From: Geosiphon pyriformis
Lineage: Eukaryota > Glomeromycota > Glomeromycetes > Archaeosporales > Geosiphonaceae
Reading direction: 5' to 3'
Assembly (NCBI GenBank): GCA_016748015.1
Contig: JAAOMT010000057.1
Coordinates: 390,763 to 454,762, forward strand
DNA length: 64,000 bases
Shown here: one piece after another, positions 1 to 10,790 of the stretch
Layout: every line of letters begins with the position of its first letter
How positions within the stretch are numbered: position 1 is the first letter of the stretch
Position numbers and translations under genes: made by a program
The notes under the pieces: generated by a model
Database searches by the model: none
What the model was told of the DNA's origin: nothing
What the model saw: only the letters and a program-made list of their open reading frames with translations

Positions 1-195
1 AATTGCGATTCTGGAAGGCTACTGAAACAACTATTGAATCTTTGTCCATTATACAAAGAACTCCACAATCAAATCTTCAGATCAACAAAATCTTTGGATC
101 CATAACACTTCTAACAACCGATATCAAGCAAGACATTGAGCACCAAGTTATGGGTTTGTTATTTGATTTGAGACCCCAAATAATTATCTGTAACA
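1..195 (+). repeat. 3' part of the 5' LTR of E1 (family A)
   Basis: Matches the end of the 3' LTR at 12180-12377 and the LTRs of E3. It ends TAACA at 195 and is followed by the primer-binding tract. The motif AGCACCAAGTTA near 138-150 is complementary to the tract across the LTR end (190-205). Confidence 0.9.
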
Positions 196-215
196 TTTGG
201 TGCTCTTTGTAAGAT
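196..215 (+). other. Primer-binding site of E1
   Basis: TTTGGTGCTCTTTGTAAG directly follows the LTR terminal CA. The core TGGTGCTTCCTGTGAG is found intact in E3 (27302) and in the otherwise different family C (20982), so it looks like a shared priming site. A primer tRNA would end GGAAGCACCA. I cannot name the tRNA. Confidence 0.7.
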
Positions 216-2230
216 ATAATCCTACAAAGAACTGGCACCAACAACAATTATCCAAAAGTGGCAGAATCAGAAATTATAAGAACAAACCATTTAGAATTTG
301 CCAAATCCTTATTTCAACAGTACAGCCAACAATTGGGCTTAATCAACAACCATTATCCAACAGAATCAGCCTTCAACTTTTACATCAATGAAAGAATCAC
401 GAATTTGCTAGGAAGACCAGTTGATATTGAATCAGTAAGAAAAAATTTTTATACAGAATTAATCCAACACACCAGCTTACCACAGAATTACAGTTTTGCA
501 CCAATTATTAAAGAAATTAATCAAGAAATTGAAAGATATATGCAATAACAATTTCCCATTACCTACACAGATAAGAATAAAAAAAAATTACAAATACCAG
601 CAGTAACACCAAGAGGAATAGAATTACTGATGTGAAAAAAACAAAGAATTGAATTCCCACTATATCTATTATACTATCACACATCCAGTAGTATTATCAA
701 CATTACATCAACAGGCACATTTACATTAAATGCGACATCAACATTTAGATGACTCCTATTTCAAAGTAAACAAAAAAAAGTAGAATTATTAAAAACTTAT
801 GGCAATTATTTTGAAAAATTTAAATCACAATCCCCAATACTATCAGAATTCCAATCACTACCACTTCAACCAGATTTTGGAAACACAAGTCCCTGAGAGA
901 TAACAGCATCAAAAGAAAAAGAAAAAGAGAATCAAAAATTTAATTATCAAAATCTGATCACAGAAAATCCAGAAGTTGAAACTCCAAATATTCAAATCTA
1001 GCAAATTCCGAATAATCCAAACTCTGAGCTAATTAATCAAAAAAACTTATCTCCAGAAATTGTTATCAATCAGCAACCAATTGATCTGATTGCTGAACAA
1101 TCTCAACAGCCATCAATATTACCTCAACCACTATTTTTTCAACCACCACAACAACCAAACATAGATCCAATGGCCTATGCCTCAATAGCAAAACTTGAAA
1201 AATTCACAGATGAAGAAGATGACACACAAGTGTGGCTGAATAATGTGAAAAAAGCTATCACAGCCAATGGATGGAATGATGCCAGAGTACTTTAAGCCAT
1301 CCTCTATTTCTTACAAGATACTGCCAACTCGTGGTATCAAAGTTTAGTCACTAAATCTTAAACATTCTAGGAATTTAAAGTTGCATTCTTGGGATATTTC
1401 AGTAATAATAACAGTATTAATTGTCTAGCCAACATCTTCACCATCATCAAACAAGGAGAAACTGAAGCAGTTACTATTTACTTGGGATGTTTTTACAGAA
1501 ACTTGTGCCAAATTCAAGCAATCCAAGCTGACTATTTTATGGCACCACAGATTCTAAACCAGTTCATTCATAGACTGCACAGTAGCATCCTTCAATGCAT
1601 ATGTCCAATGTACCCACAAACACTCCAAGATGCAGTTATCAATACATGAGATTTTGAAACTGCCAAACTCAAAGCTAACCACATTCAAGCTGTTAACTTA
1701 GTGATGAATGAATCATCTGAATTAAATTTTAAGTTAAAACAATTCAGTGATTTCATTAATCAAAAATTAGAGAGATACTTAGTTAACAATCAAGTCATCT
1801 ATCAACCTTCACAATGACACAATAATCAAAGAAACTCAAATTGGTTCCAAAATTAATCACATTTCTTATCATTAACCAATCAACTATGACAGCCAAAAAC
1901 ACATACCTGCCATAATTGTAGTAAACAAAATCACATAGGAATTAACTGCTATTATAATAGTAACTTATGATCAGAAAATCAATATTGAAATCCTGATTAC
2001 TGGTTTTAAACTCCAAATTATTCACTAAACCAAGATCAATATCAATTTTATTATCCTCAAATGATACAACAACCAATATACATACCTCTAATCTAACAAA
2101 CACCAGTTCCAGTTATTTATTAACCACAGCCATCAGGAATTTATTAATCCCAATCTATTCTAATACTGCCACAAAACTTAGTTCAAATATTATCCAAAAA
2201 TTAAAGGCCAAGAATCACACATACCCAATA
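216..2230 (+). pseudogene. gag: Gag polyprotein of E1 (capsid and CCHC zinc knuckle), broken
   Basis: Structural protein that would form the virus-like particle. One frame can be followed for about 2 kb despite stops. The N-terminal part (258-548, 97 codons) has NHLEFAKSLFQQYSQQLG. A capsid-like domain lies at about 1170-1790 (WLNNVKKAITANGW, then the stretch 1389-1649). A CX2CX4HX4C knuckle with all four ligands is at 1908-1949. A Gln/Pro-rich linker precedes the capsid part (1080-1170). No ATG opens the frame: the conserved start region reads GTG in E1, E3 and E5. Stops are mostly TAA for Gln and TGA/TAG for Trp. Confidence 0.85.
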
Positions 2231-3090
2231 AAACTGAAGATTGGTGATAGTAATACACCAACTGATTCTTAGCTTAGCAAGCCAACCATTAGGATCTTGT
2301 CAACAGAGTTCAGGAACTGGGTACAACCAAAACCCAAATTTCCAGAACTATTTAAGTTTTCTGGTTATCCCAAAAGATGCCAAACTCAGCAAAGAGGAAC
2401 CCAATCAAACTCAACTACTCAATAACATATCTCCAGCTATCATTACAAAAAACAAATCACTTACTGCCATCTTTCCTTTTGAACTGAAAAAACCAGTTAA
2501 AACACCACTATTCAGTGAAGTCACACTTAAATCAAAACTTATCACTACAATATATACAGATGTCAAAGTTGATGGTCAGTTCATTAAACTAATCCTAAAC
2601 AGTGGATTAGCTAGCAGTATCATTACATGACAATTCATAGACCAATTGGGTTACCAAGTTGATTGCACTGTTAGCACCAGAATTATTACAGCAAATAAAA
2701 TGACCAAAACTCCTATTGGTGAAATTGACAATTTTTTTTTTGAAGTCAATGGCATTATTACACCCATTAAGGTATTAGTAATAGAAACCACTCAGTGCTA
2801 AGCATTAGTTTGTAATGACTAACTATCCAAAACCAATGCAGTACTCGATTGAACCATACAGAAACTTTAGCTCAGTCTGAACAGTCAATATACATAAGTA
2901 CTGGCAACCTACAGACACTTCAAACCCAACATACCAGCACCACTAATAAAATTAGAAGAAGAAGAAAAGAAATCTATCTGGGAAGTCTACCAAGTCTTAT
3001 GGGCTGATACCAATTACAACAATCTATCACTAGTACCTACTTAGGAAAAAAACAAAAAAGAAAAGAAAAGAAGAAAAATCCCAAGCAATT
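2231..3090 (+). pseudogene. Retropepsin-like aspartic protease of E1, catalytic Asp lost
   Basis: Protease that would cleave the polyprotein. The stretch 2241-2630 is open for 130 codons and reaches LILNSGLASSII, where the family shows LILDSRSTGSII (E5): the catalytic Asp codon has become AAC (Asn) by G-to-A. Downstream GIITPIKVLVIE and LSKTNAVLD match the protease flanks of E3 and E5. The rest to 3090 is a Lys/Glu-rich degenerate linker. Confidence 0.85.
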
Positions 3091-4056
3091 ACCTTTATCT
3101 ATACATCTTATACTGCCATCACTCAATACTAATCAAACTATTGTTGATCCAAGTTAATTTGCATTGATTGTGATAAAAAATTGTTAACAATAGGTATATA
3201 TTGTGGCAATAACAAGAAATGGTCCATAACAATAAAATACTACTGTTAATCATGTGTTCTTAAATGTTTTGAACGACCAAAATGACAAGATAAATGGGAC
3301 AATAAGCCTTGTCTTGCATGTAAAATGATTCTTCCTAATAAAGAAATATGGAATGACATTTCTGAACAAAAAAAAACATGTGACAAAACATGTCAATACA
3401 CAATTTTGATTAACAATTGGATATAAAAAGGGACTCCAATTAATAATGTCTGAAAACAAGCACTACAATACCTAAAAAAATATCCACATAACAAGCATGA
3501 GATTTGGAAAATAGCAAATGCCAAGATTAAAGATGCTTTTCTTAGCAAACTACTGGAAATTAAGAATAATCCATTCACACTATCTGAATACATCCTTACT
3601 TTTGACATCTTTAATGACATTAAAAATGATCTAAAACACTTTTATTAACACTATCAAAACCTGGCACCTACATGAGAAAAACAAAAACAGTGTTTAGAAG
3701 AACTAAACACTCAACTATGTGATCATTGTTTAATTCTATATAACTTTCAATATTGTAATGATTGTGATTTTATTTACAATCTACCATCATGAATGATTTA
3801 TTCAATCTTTAAAAAAGAAGAGCCAATTAGCAAATGTGCAGCAGAATTGGAATCAAAATTCAATCCCAATTCAAACTCTGACAATAATGACAACAATAAC
3901 AGTTTCAGCTTCATTTAAAATGGCAATAACAACAGCAAAAATTCAAATTTTGATTCAAATCCAGAACAATACATTGCATTATTTAATCATTTTAAAGAGC
4001 AAGAACTAAAATGATTCAGTGATAACAATGAAAGTATTATACCAGAACATGTGCAT
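3091..4056 (+). pseudogene. Cysteine-rich block (Zn1, Zn2) and acidic linker of E1
   Basis: Conserved between protease and dUTPase in families A and B. Zn1 spans about 3157-3415: CIDC, then KYYC..C, CLAC and CDKTC, with the signature WDNKPCLAC. Zn2 at 3718-3767 is CX2C-x3-Y-x4-CX2C: the third Cys of the E3/E5 pattern CX2CX3CX4CX2C is Tyr here. An Asn/Ser/Asp-rich stretch (about 3850-3970) follows. The spacing suggests zinc ribbons; the function is unknown. Confidence 0.6.
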
Positions 4057-4437
4057 AATACTGATGTAAAGTTTAATTTGAGATATCTGGGAAAAAATAT
4101 CATAAAATTGAAACCATATTTATTCACTTGTATTGATTTGAAAATAGCTTAGAAATTCTGGCAACTATCATAATGTAATCAGCATCTAGATTTAGTTTAG
4201 CAAAGAAAGGAATTAACATTAGAGAAGGAATAATTGATGCAGAATATGTAGGAAATATTATTGTAATACTACAAAATGACTTGGAAAAAGAATATATTAT
4301 TAAACCAAATGAAAAAATAGCACAGATAATATTTCTATCTCTGGTAAAAATAGCTTAGTTAGTGTCAGTTGAAACAAGGGAAAAATTAAAGATTACAGCC
4401 AGAGAAAAAAATGGATTTGAATCCATAAGTAGGATAG
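4057..4437 (+). pseudogene. dUTPase-like domain of E1, degenerate
   Basis: Trimeric-type dUTPase hydrolyses dUTP to dUMP. Motif 1 is TDVKFNLRY (Mg-binding Asp of FDL now Asn). Motif 3 is GIIDAEYVGNI with catalytic Asp and uracil-stacking Tyr retained. Motif 4 is NEKIAQIIF. Motif 5 is GFESISR, against the family GFGSTGR. The block needs a frame change near 4150. It lies between the zinc block and the reverse transcriptase, as in E3, E4 and E5. Confidence 0.75.
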
Positions 4438-4890
4438 ATATACCAGTTAATATAACAGAGAAAAAAGTTATTGACAAGAGAGAAATTATCTTTACCTGTC
4501 AATTAATTTCCATTCTGCCATATAACTAGTACATGTTAGTCATAAAAAAGAAAGTAAAAGATCAAGCTCAAATTTTTGAAGTAGAAACTACAATTTGTGA
4601 ATCAGGAAATATTGGACTTATCAATCTTTACATATTAGTCAAAAGCCCAAAACACATAAAAATTTCCATCCACAACACAACTGAAAACATTATCGAAATA
4701 CAAAAAAGAACCATCATAGGATATTTAAGCATTGAAGTCGAAAAACAACCACCAGACACCATTCCAGATTTTCCACAACTGTGTAAATATGTAAACATTA
4801 CATTACAAACAATATATAAACAAGAAAAATGTTATTTGCTCCAATCAAAACAATTAAAAGAAATGAACTTGGAAAATCTAGACCCACTTT
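4438..4890 (+). pseudogene. Beta-rich linker between dUTPase and reverse transcriptase, E1
   Basis: Open from 4533 to 4892 (119 codons) in the pol register. It contains GLINLYILVKSPKHIKIS and IQKRTIIGYL, a pattern like the short segment found before the reverse transcriptase in many gypsy Pol proteins. It ends LENLDPL, which continues into the reverse transcriptase. The same linker is present in E5 (53871-54300) and absent from E3 through a deletion. Confidence 0.6.
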
Positions 4891-5790
4891 AAAGAATGCA
4901 GCTCAAAATATTACTCAACAATTTTACAGATATTTTTGCAAGCAAAAATGAATTTAGTAAAACTGATATTATTCAACATTAAATCAAAACTGGAGATGCA
5001 ATGCCAATTAAACAATGAATATACTAAATACTATCAGCTAGTTATAAAATAATTCAATAAGAAATCAACAGAATATTAGACAATGGGTTCAATTATCAAT
5101 GAGTCTATGATTATCACCAGTGGTATTAGTCTATAAGAAGAATAGAAAAATCTGCTTTTGTGTGAATTACAGAAAACTTAATAGTATTACTTATGGAAAC
5201 AGCTATCCAACTCCACATATTCAGAAATTATTTGACACTTTTGGAAGAAAGAAATAGTTCTCAACACTAAACCTAAATAGTGGTTACTGACAAGTAGCCA
5301 TAAAACCAGAAAACAAAGAGAAAACCATATTCACCACAAGAGAAGAAAATTTCAAATTTCAAATAATGCCATTTGGTTTAACCAATACACCAGTCATGTT
5401 CCAATGGCCAATGAAAATTGTTTATACTGGACTGCTATGAAAATCAGTAGTAGTCTACTTAGATAACACCAACATATTCTCAAAAACATTTAATGACTAT
5501 TTTTATTATCTACAGCAAGTGTTTGAGAGATTTAGAAGAGCTGGATTGAAACTAAATACAACCAAATACTTCTTTGGTAAAACAGAATTAAAATTTTTAG
5601 AATATGTCATGAGCAAAAATAAAATTAAGACAGATTCAGATAAGATTGAAATCATTAAAAACTTTCTAGTACCAACAAATCTTATTGAGTTAAGAGCATT
5701 TTTGGGATTTGCTGAATATTATCACCACTTTATCCAAAATTTCTCCAAATTGGCTCAACCACTTTACCAATTTTAAGCCAAAAATGTGAA
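4891..5790 (+). pseudogene. pol: Reverse transcriptase of E1, catalytic YLDD changed to YLDN
   Basis: RNA-dependent DNA polymerase. Recognisable pieces are RKICFCVNYRKLNSI, the VAIKPENKEKTIF palm segment, MPFGLTN, and YLDNTNIFSKTF at about 5455-5490. The second catalytic Asp of YLDD is Asn (GAC to AAC). The thumb/connection is the open stretch 5519-5776, including LKLNTTKYFFGKTELKFL and LRAFLGFAEYYHHFI. The same YLDN is present in E3, while E4 and E5 keep YLDD. Confidence 0.9.
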
Positions 5791-6235
5791 ATACAAATGG
5801 ACAAAAAAACAACAAAAAGCTTTTGATATTTTAAAAAGAAAGTTTATTCAAGCCCTAATATTAATCTATTCAGATTACAGTAAGCTATTCATTATTACTA
5901 CTAATATATTTGGCCAAGCATTAAAAACAGTACTATTTTAGAGAGGACCAGATGGATTAGAACATCCAGTCATATATGCCAGCCAAAAAAAACTATGAAA
6001 CACCAGCACTAAAATACTTAGTTATCTATTAGGCAATTATAAAATAGAAAAAATATTTAAGCCAGAAATTCAAAATATACACTAATTATAAAGGATTGAC
6101 ATCAATCCAAAAACAGAAATTTGGAGACAACTATTATGCCAAATGAAAAATAGAACTTTCACTATTCAAATATATAGTACATTATAAAAAAGAAAAAAAA
6201 ATGAAAATGCCAATAGTTTGTCATAAATGAAACAA
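5791..6235 (+). pseudogene. pol: RNase H domain of E1, broken
   Basis: Follows the reverse transcriptase: WTKKQQKAFDIL, then FIITTNIFGQAL (family FIITTNASGQAL, where the usual Asp of TDAS is Asn), EHPVIYASQKKL, and VHYKKEKKMKMPIVCH in shifted frames. Several single-base shifts and stops. It would degrade the RNA strand of the RNA:DNA hybrid. Confidence 0.75.
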
Positions 6236-6560
6236 ATATAAGAACATTTTAAACCCAAAATATAACAAAAAATGAATACACAAAAATATCAACAACTTCA
6301 GCACTATATTAATACTTAATAGTTTAAGAAAAAATTATCTTAAAAGGAACAAAACAGCATCAAACAACAATCCAAATATTTTATTACTTACCAGAATATA
6401 TTATATTGAAAAAACAGAAAGAATTCAAATTAACCATTCAGAGTAATTTCAGATTCAGAAAAAAAAACAATACTATACAACATGTACTCAAATCCCACAG
6501 CAGAATATTTCTATAAAGAAATAACCATAGAAAAAACCAAAAAAAAATATTATTGGCCAT
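6236..6560 (+). pseudogene. pol: Integrase N-terminal part of E1, cut by E1b
   Basis: Contains the tether and the start of the HHCC zinc-binding domain. The piece ends KYYWPL at 6560, exactly where E1b enters. In E3 the same text continues LMYPDIIQYIQNCDAC (33410-33460), which is found here after 9742. Confidence 0.75.
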
Positions 6561-7501
6561 TGTTACTTATAAAATATAGGAAGTATATTAGCATATAAAT
6601 TAGCCAATCATAGGTAGACGTAGTAAATGTGGAATTTCAAGATTCCTTTCAGAAGAATTGCAGAATTCCAGGAATTGTAGGATTCTTACATGAGGAATCA
6701 CAGGATTCCAGAATTCCAGGATTCCTCTCAAAGGAATTGCAGAATTTCAGGATTCCTGACATAAAGAATTGAAGAATTGAGGAATCTCAAATATGTATAT
6801 ATAGCAGTAGTATCAGAAATTAGAAAATTAGTCAATAGGACTTAAAGTCAATTGATTCGCAGAGTCAATTAGACTCATAGAATCAATTAGACTCGCAAAA
6901 TTATAATAATTAAAAAAAAAAAGAGAATGGACACCAAAAATTCTTAGCTTAGTTACCACAATCCTCAAATAAATAATTATTCACCATATCAAATTCACTC
7001 TTTACTATCAACATGAAGTGTTGATAGTAATTGATACTTAACTACACTGAAACAATAGCTCTTAATCATGGCTATTAACAGAATACTAACTTGCAAATCA
7101 TCTTGGCTTATTTCCTTATATTTTTTTATTTTTTTTATGTTTCTTTGGATTTTGTTATTTGTGCACTAACCAACTGATTCAAAGTGCTAATTACTGATGT
7201 CAAGAATTACCTGGTAAAAGACCTCTGTAAGTAAGTAGACCATGTACAGAAGATATGGATTACTTACCAGAAGATTGCCGGCCACCAAGCCGAGAAAAAA
7301 ATTGACAGATTTGTAAGTCTGAGAAGCTATAGATAAAACAACTATTGAATCTCTGTCTATTATACAAAGAACTCAACCCAAAACCTTTAGATATCAAAAC
7401 CTTCAGATTACCAATACCAACAGCAACAGAAATCAATAGCTTTTGAGCACTGAGTTACGTGTTTAGTATTCACTCTCCACCCCAAAGAAACACCTGTAAT
7501 A
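6561..7501 (+). repeat. 5' LTR of E1b (subfamily A2)
   Basis: 941 bp. The upstream part has an array of GGAAT/ATTCC words (about 6625-6785), then TATATATA near 6795, hairpin HP1 (7002-7030, loop TGAAG), hairpin HP2 from 7052, a T-rich tract and the U5 complement of the primer site. The array differs completely from the TTGCTNAGCAA array of subfamily A1, although the flanking LTR sequence aligns. Confidence 0.9.
7002..7030 (+). other. HP1 palindromic hairpin, loop TGAAG
   Basis: Perfect 12-bp arms TTACTATCAACA and TGTTGATAGTAA around the 5-nt loop TGAAG. The 3' LTR of the same element has identical arms around CTTCA, the reverse complement of this loop. Confidence 0.9.
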
Positions 7502-7626
7502 TTTGGTGCTTTCTGTGAAGTATAATTCAACAAAAAACCAGTACCAACAACAACCATGCAAGAAAGTGGCAGACCAAGAGAAAACAAGGGAAAATCACTT
7601 AGAATTTGCGAAATCCTTATTTTACT
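7502..7626 (+). pseudogene. Primer-binding site and gag N-terminal remnant of E1b
   Basis: TTTGGTGCTTTCTGTGAAG follows the LTR. Then GTGGCAGAC opens about 20 codons matching family-A Gag (ENHLEFAKSLF). Gag stops abruptly where the tandem repeat begins. Confidence 0.75.
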
Positions 7627-8160
7627 ATTACTATTGATAAACTCGTTAAAACTCCAATTATTCAAAACCCAATTGTTAAAACCCCAAACATTTGAAACTC
7701 ACCTTTAAAAAAAAAAAAAAAATTGTTAAATTCAAACTCTGATTATTCAAGATCTGATCATTAAAACCCTGAACATTCGAAAATTACCATTGATAAATTT
7801 GTTAAAAACTCGTTAAATTAAAAAACTCTGTTTATTCAAAATCTGATTGTTAAAACCCTAACTATTCGAAATGTACCATTGATAAATTCATTAAAAACTC
7901 TTTAAATTAAAAACTCCGATTATTCAAGACCCGATCATTAAAACTCTAAACATTTGAAAATTACCATTGATAAATTTGTTAAAAACTTGTTAAATTAAAA
8001 CTCTGATTATTCAAGACCCAATTGTTAAAAAAAAATAAAAAAAAAAAAAAAACCCAAACATTCGAAACCCAATAATTCCAATCCCACTATCGTACAAAGA
8101 AACTTACCATCGATAAAACTTGTTAAACCTTTAGCAATTCAAACTCCTGGAATTATCCAA
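7627..8160 (+). repeat. Tandem repeat array inside E1b
   Basis: Imperfect units of roughly 80-110 bp built on TTGATAAATTTGTTAAAAAC, CTCTGATTATTCAAGA and AACATTCGAAAATTACC; about five to six copies, some broken by poly-A runs. No protein frame is evident. It replaces most of gag-pol and is not seen in E1, E3, E4 or E5. Confidence 0.75.
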
Positions 8161-8330
8161 AAAACCAAACATTTGAAGTCCAATAAATTCCAAACCCTGC
8201 TATCATACAAGGAAACTTATCTCCGATAGCTCAATAAAACCTAATTCTCATAGTACCAATAAATCAGCAAAACTCACCTGATGGTCCTAAGTCAGAATAT
8301 TGGGACGTAGTCACAATCTACTCTTATGTG
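8161..8330. other. Unassigned interior sequence of E1b
   Basis: A short stretch between the tandem array and the pol remnant. It repeats pieces such as AACCAAACATTTGAAG from the array. I see no gene. Confidence 0.4.
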
Positions 8331-8814
8331 TTATATATTCAATGAAGAGCCAATCAGCAAGAACAAATGGGAATCGGAATTAGAACTTAATCCTGATTCA
8401 AACTCCACTGATGACAGCAACAATCCAAACTCTGCTAATGATAGCAACAATTCAAACTCTGCTGATGACAACAACAATTCAAACTCCACTAATGACAAAT
8501 GACAATTTAAACTCCACCAACAACAATTCAAACTCTACTTCAAACACCAAACGATATATCACACTTTTAGATCTTACAATGGAGCAGGAATTAACTCAAT
8601 TCAGTAATAATAATAAGGGCATTATGTTTGAACATGCACATAATACAGATGCAAAATTTGAACATGAATATTCTGAACAGACCACTATAGTTAAAAACCC
8701 CAGTCACATATAAAATTAAATTTACAAATAGCAATAGAAATTACCATAACAACATTGATACAAAAGAGAGATTTAGAAGATTTTGCAGAAGCTCAATATT
8801 AAAGAAGGGAATAA
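8331..8814 (+). pseudogene. Pol remnant of E1b: acidic linker, dUTPase motif 1 edge, C-terminal tail, polypurine tract
   Basis: EEPISKNKWESELELNPDSNS at 8340-8400 matches the linker after Zn2 in the full elements. It is expanded by a 27-bp repeat (about 8396-8510) encoding SNSANDSNN-like nonapeptides. 8580-8680 gives FSNNNKGIM and NTDAKFEHEY, the edge of dUTPase motif 1 (family TDAGFDLRY-like). It then jumps to DFAEAQY, the tail seen before the 3' LTR in E1, E3 and E5, and ends in a purine-rich tract at 8801-8814. Confidence 0.75.
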
Positions 8815-9742
8815 TGTTACTCATAAAATATAGAAAGTATATTAGCATATAAATTAGCCAATTATAGGTAGACGTAGTAAATATGGAATTCCAGGATTTC
8901 TCTTAAAGGAATTGCAAGATACCAGGAATTGCAGGATTCCAGAATTCCAGGATTTCTCTCAAAGAAATTGCAGAATTCTAGGAATTTCAGGATTCCTGAC
9001 ATGAAGAATTGAGGAATTGAGGAATCTCAAATACATATATATAACAATAGTATCAGAAATTAGAAAATTAGTCAATGGAACTTAGAGTCAATTGATTCGT
9101 AAAATCAATTAGACTCATAGAATCAATTAGACTCGCAAAATCATAATAATTAAAAAAAAAAAAGAGAATGAACACCAAGAATTCTTAGCTTAGTTACTAC
9201 AATCCTTAAATAAATAATTATTCACCATATCAAATTCACTCTTTACTATCAACACTTCATGTTGATAGTAATTGATACTTAACTACACTGAAACAATAGC
9301 TTTTGATCATAGCTATTGACAGGATACTAACTTGCAAATTGCCTTGGCTTATTTCCTTATATTTCTTTATTTTCTTTATGTTTCTTTGGATTTTGTTATT
9401 TGTGCACTAACCAACTGATTCAAAGCACTGATTACTGACATCAAAGATTACTTGGTAAAAGACCCTTGCGAGTGAGTAGAACACATACAAAAGTTACAGA
9501 TTACTTACCAAAGGATTGCCAGCCACCAAGCCGAGAAAAGAATTGACAGACTTGTGAGTCTAGAAAGCTATGGATAAAACAACTATTGAATCTTTGTCCA
9601 TTATACAAAGAACTCAACCCAAAACCTTCAGATATCAAAACCTTCAGATTACCAATACCAACAGCAACAGAAATCAATAGCTTTTGAGCACTGAGTTATG
9701 TGTTTAGTATTCACTCGACATCCCAAAGAAATACTTATAACA
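8815..9742 (+). repeat. 3' LTR of E1b (subfamily A2)
   Basis: 928 bp, aligned along its length with 6561-7501. GGAAT/ATTCC array at about 8880-9030, TATA near 9033, HP1 at 9243-9271 with loop CTTCA, HP2 from about 9292. Ends ATAACA, followed by CCAT. Confidence 0.9.
9243..9271 (+). other. HP1 palindromic hairpin, loop CTTCA
   Basis: Same 12-bp arms as 7002-7030, with the loop in the opposite orientation. Confidence 0.9.
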
Positions 9743-9746
9743 CCAT

Positions 9747-10790
9747 CAATGTATCCAGATATTATCCAATATGTTCAAAAATTGTGATGCTTATTAAAAA
9801 AGAAGAGAAACATGACTCAGTGAATCACTAAGATCAATTCAAGTAGAACAACCATTTAATAGAATTGGAATTGACTTAGTCAGATCATTAACAATAACCA
9901 GCAAAAGCAATTGTTATATAGCAGTAGTCATAGACTATCTCACAAAATGGCCAGAGGTAAAAGCAATTCAAAAAACAGATGCAAAATTTATAGCCAAATT
10001 TGTTTACCAAGATCTGATCTGTTGACATAGATGTCTAAAAGAATTTTTATCAGATTAAAGAACTTACTTTGTAAACAAAATATTAGCAGAATTAAGCCAA
10101 AGATTTAGAATTAAGAAACTATTATTATTACTATATCATCCACAAATAAATAGTTTAATTAAAAGATTCAACAGAATATTGTGTGAAGCAATTACCAAAA
10201 TCAGCCAAGAAAACCAAGATAAATAGGATTTGTTTATACCATTAGTATTATTTGCTTATCAAATAATGAAGCAAGATACCACACAAATAACATTATTTAA
10301 ATTTGTTTATGATAGAACAGCAACTTTACCAGTGGAAATAAAAGTCAACACATATTTAATTAAACCAATAACAGAAGCCAACTTTCAAAAAACATTGCTA
10401 AGAAGAATGTATGACTTAATGAAAACATTGGAAAACAAAAGACAAAGAGCAGCTGATAACATTCAGAAATCACAAAAAAAACAAAAAAAATGACATAATA
10501 ATTAATTATTAGATAAACCAATTGAATTCAAAAATAAAAACAAAGTACTCTTATGTTATACCAAAGCAGAAAAACAATGGAGTGGAAAATTTGACCCCAA
10601 ATAAAATAGACCATTTCACATTAAAAAAATTCTAAGAAATAGAGCTTATAAATTAAGATAGGACAACAAAATCTTAGCTAAAGCAGCATATAGTAATTGA
10701 CTAAAATTATATTGCAATATAGCATCATTGACCAGTAATATTCTACAACTGAGAGTACAACAAATACTAGTCTAACCAAATGAAATTTCA
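9747..10790 (+). pseudogene. pol: Integrase catalytic and C-terminal parts of E1, broken
   Basis: Resumes the frame cut at 6560. FNRIGIDLVRSLTI carries the first Asp, LKEFLSD the second, and the third position (family GLVERFNR) reads SLIKRFNR, Glu to Lys. An open stretch of 88 codons (10230-10493) includes LFIPLVLFAYQIMKQDTTQ and AADNIQKSQKKQKK. EKQWSGKF and LRNRAYKL mark the C-terminal domain. Integrase would insert the cDNA; this copy cannot. Confidence 0.85.

Larger units (their letters stand above)
6561..9742 (+). mobile_element. E1b, short non-autonomous LTR element nested in the E1 integrase
   Basis: Bounded by LTRs 6561-7501 and 8815-9742 (both start TGTTAC; ends GTAATA and ATAACA) with a 4-bp duplication CCAT at 6557-6560 and 9743-9746. 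The interior is only about 1.3 kb: primer-binding tract, about 20 codons of gag, a tandem repeat array, a fragment of the acidic linker with the edge of dUTPase motif 1, and the pol C-terminus with polypurine tract. It lacks protease, RT and integrase, so it would need proteins from family-A elements in trans. Confidence 0.88.

Noticed and set aside
196-215. tRNA fragment at the TGGTGCTTCCTG tract
   Set aside because: No cloverleaf around it. Its fixed place after LTR ends in families A and C fits a primer-binding site.
6625-6785. GGAAT-type satellite DNA
   Set aside because: The words are confined to the same position in A2 LTRs and are not a long independent array.
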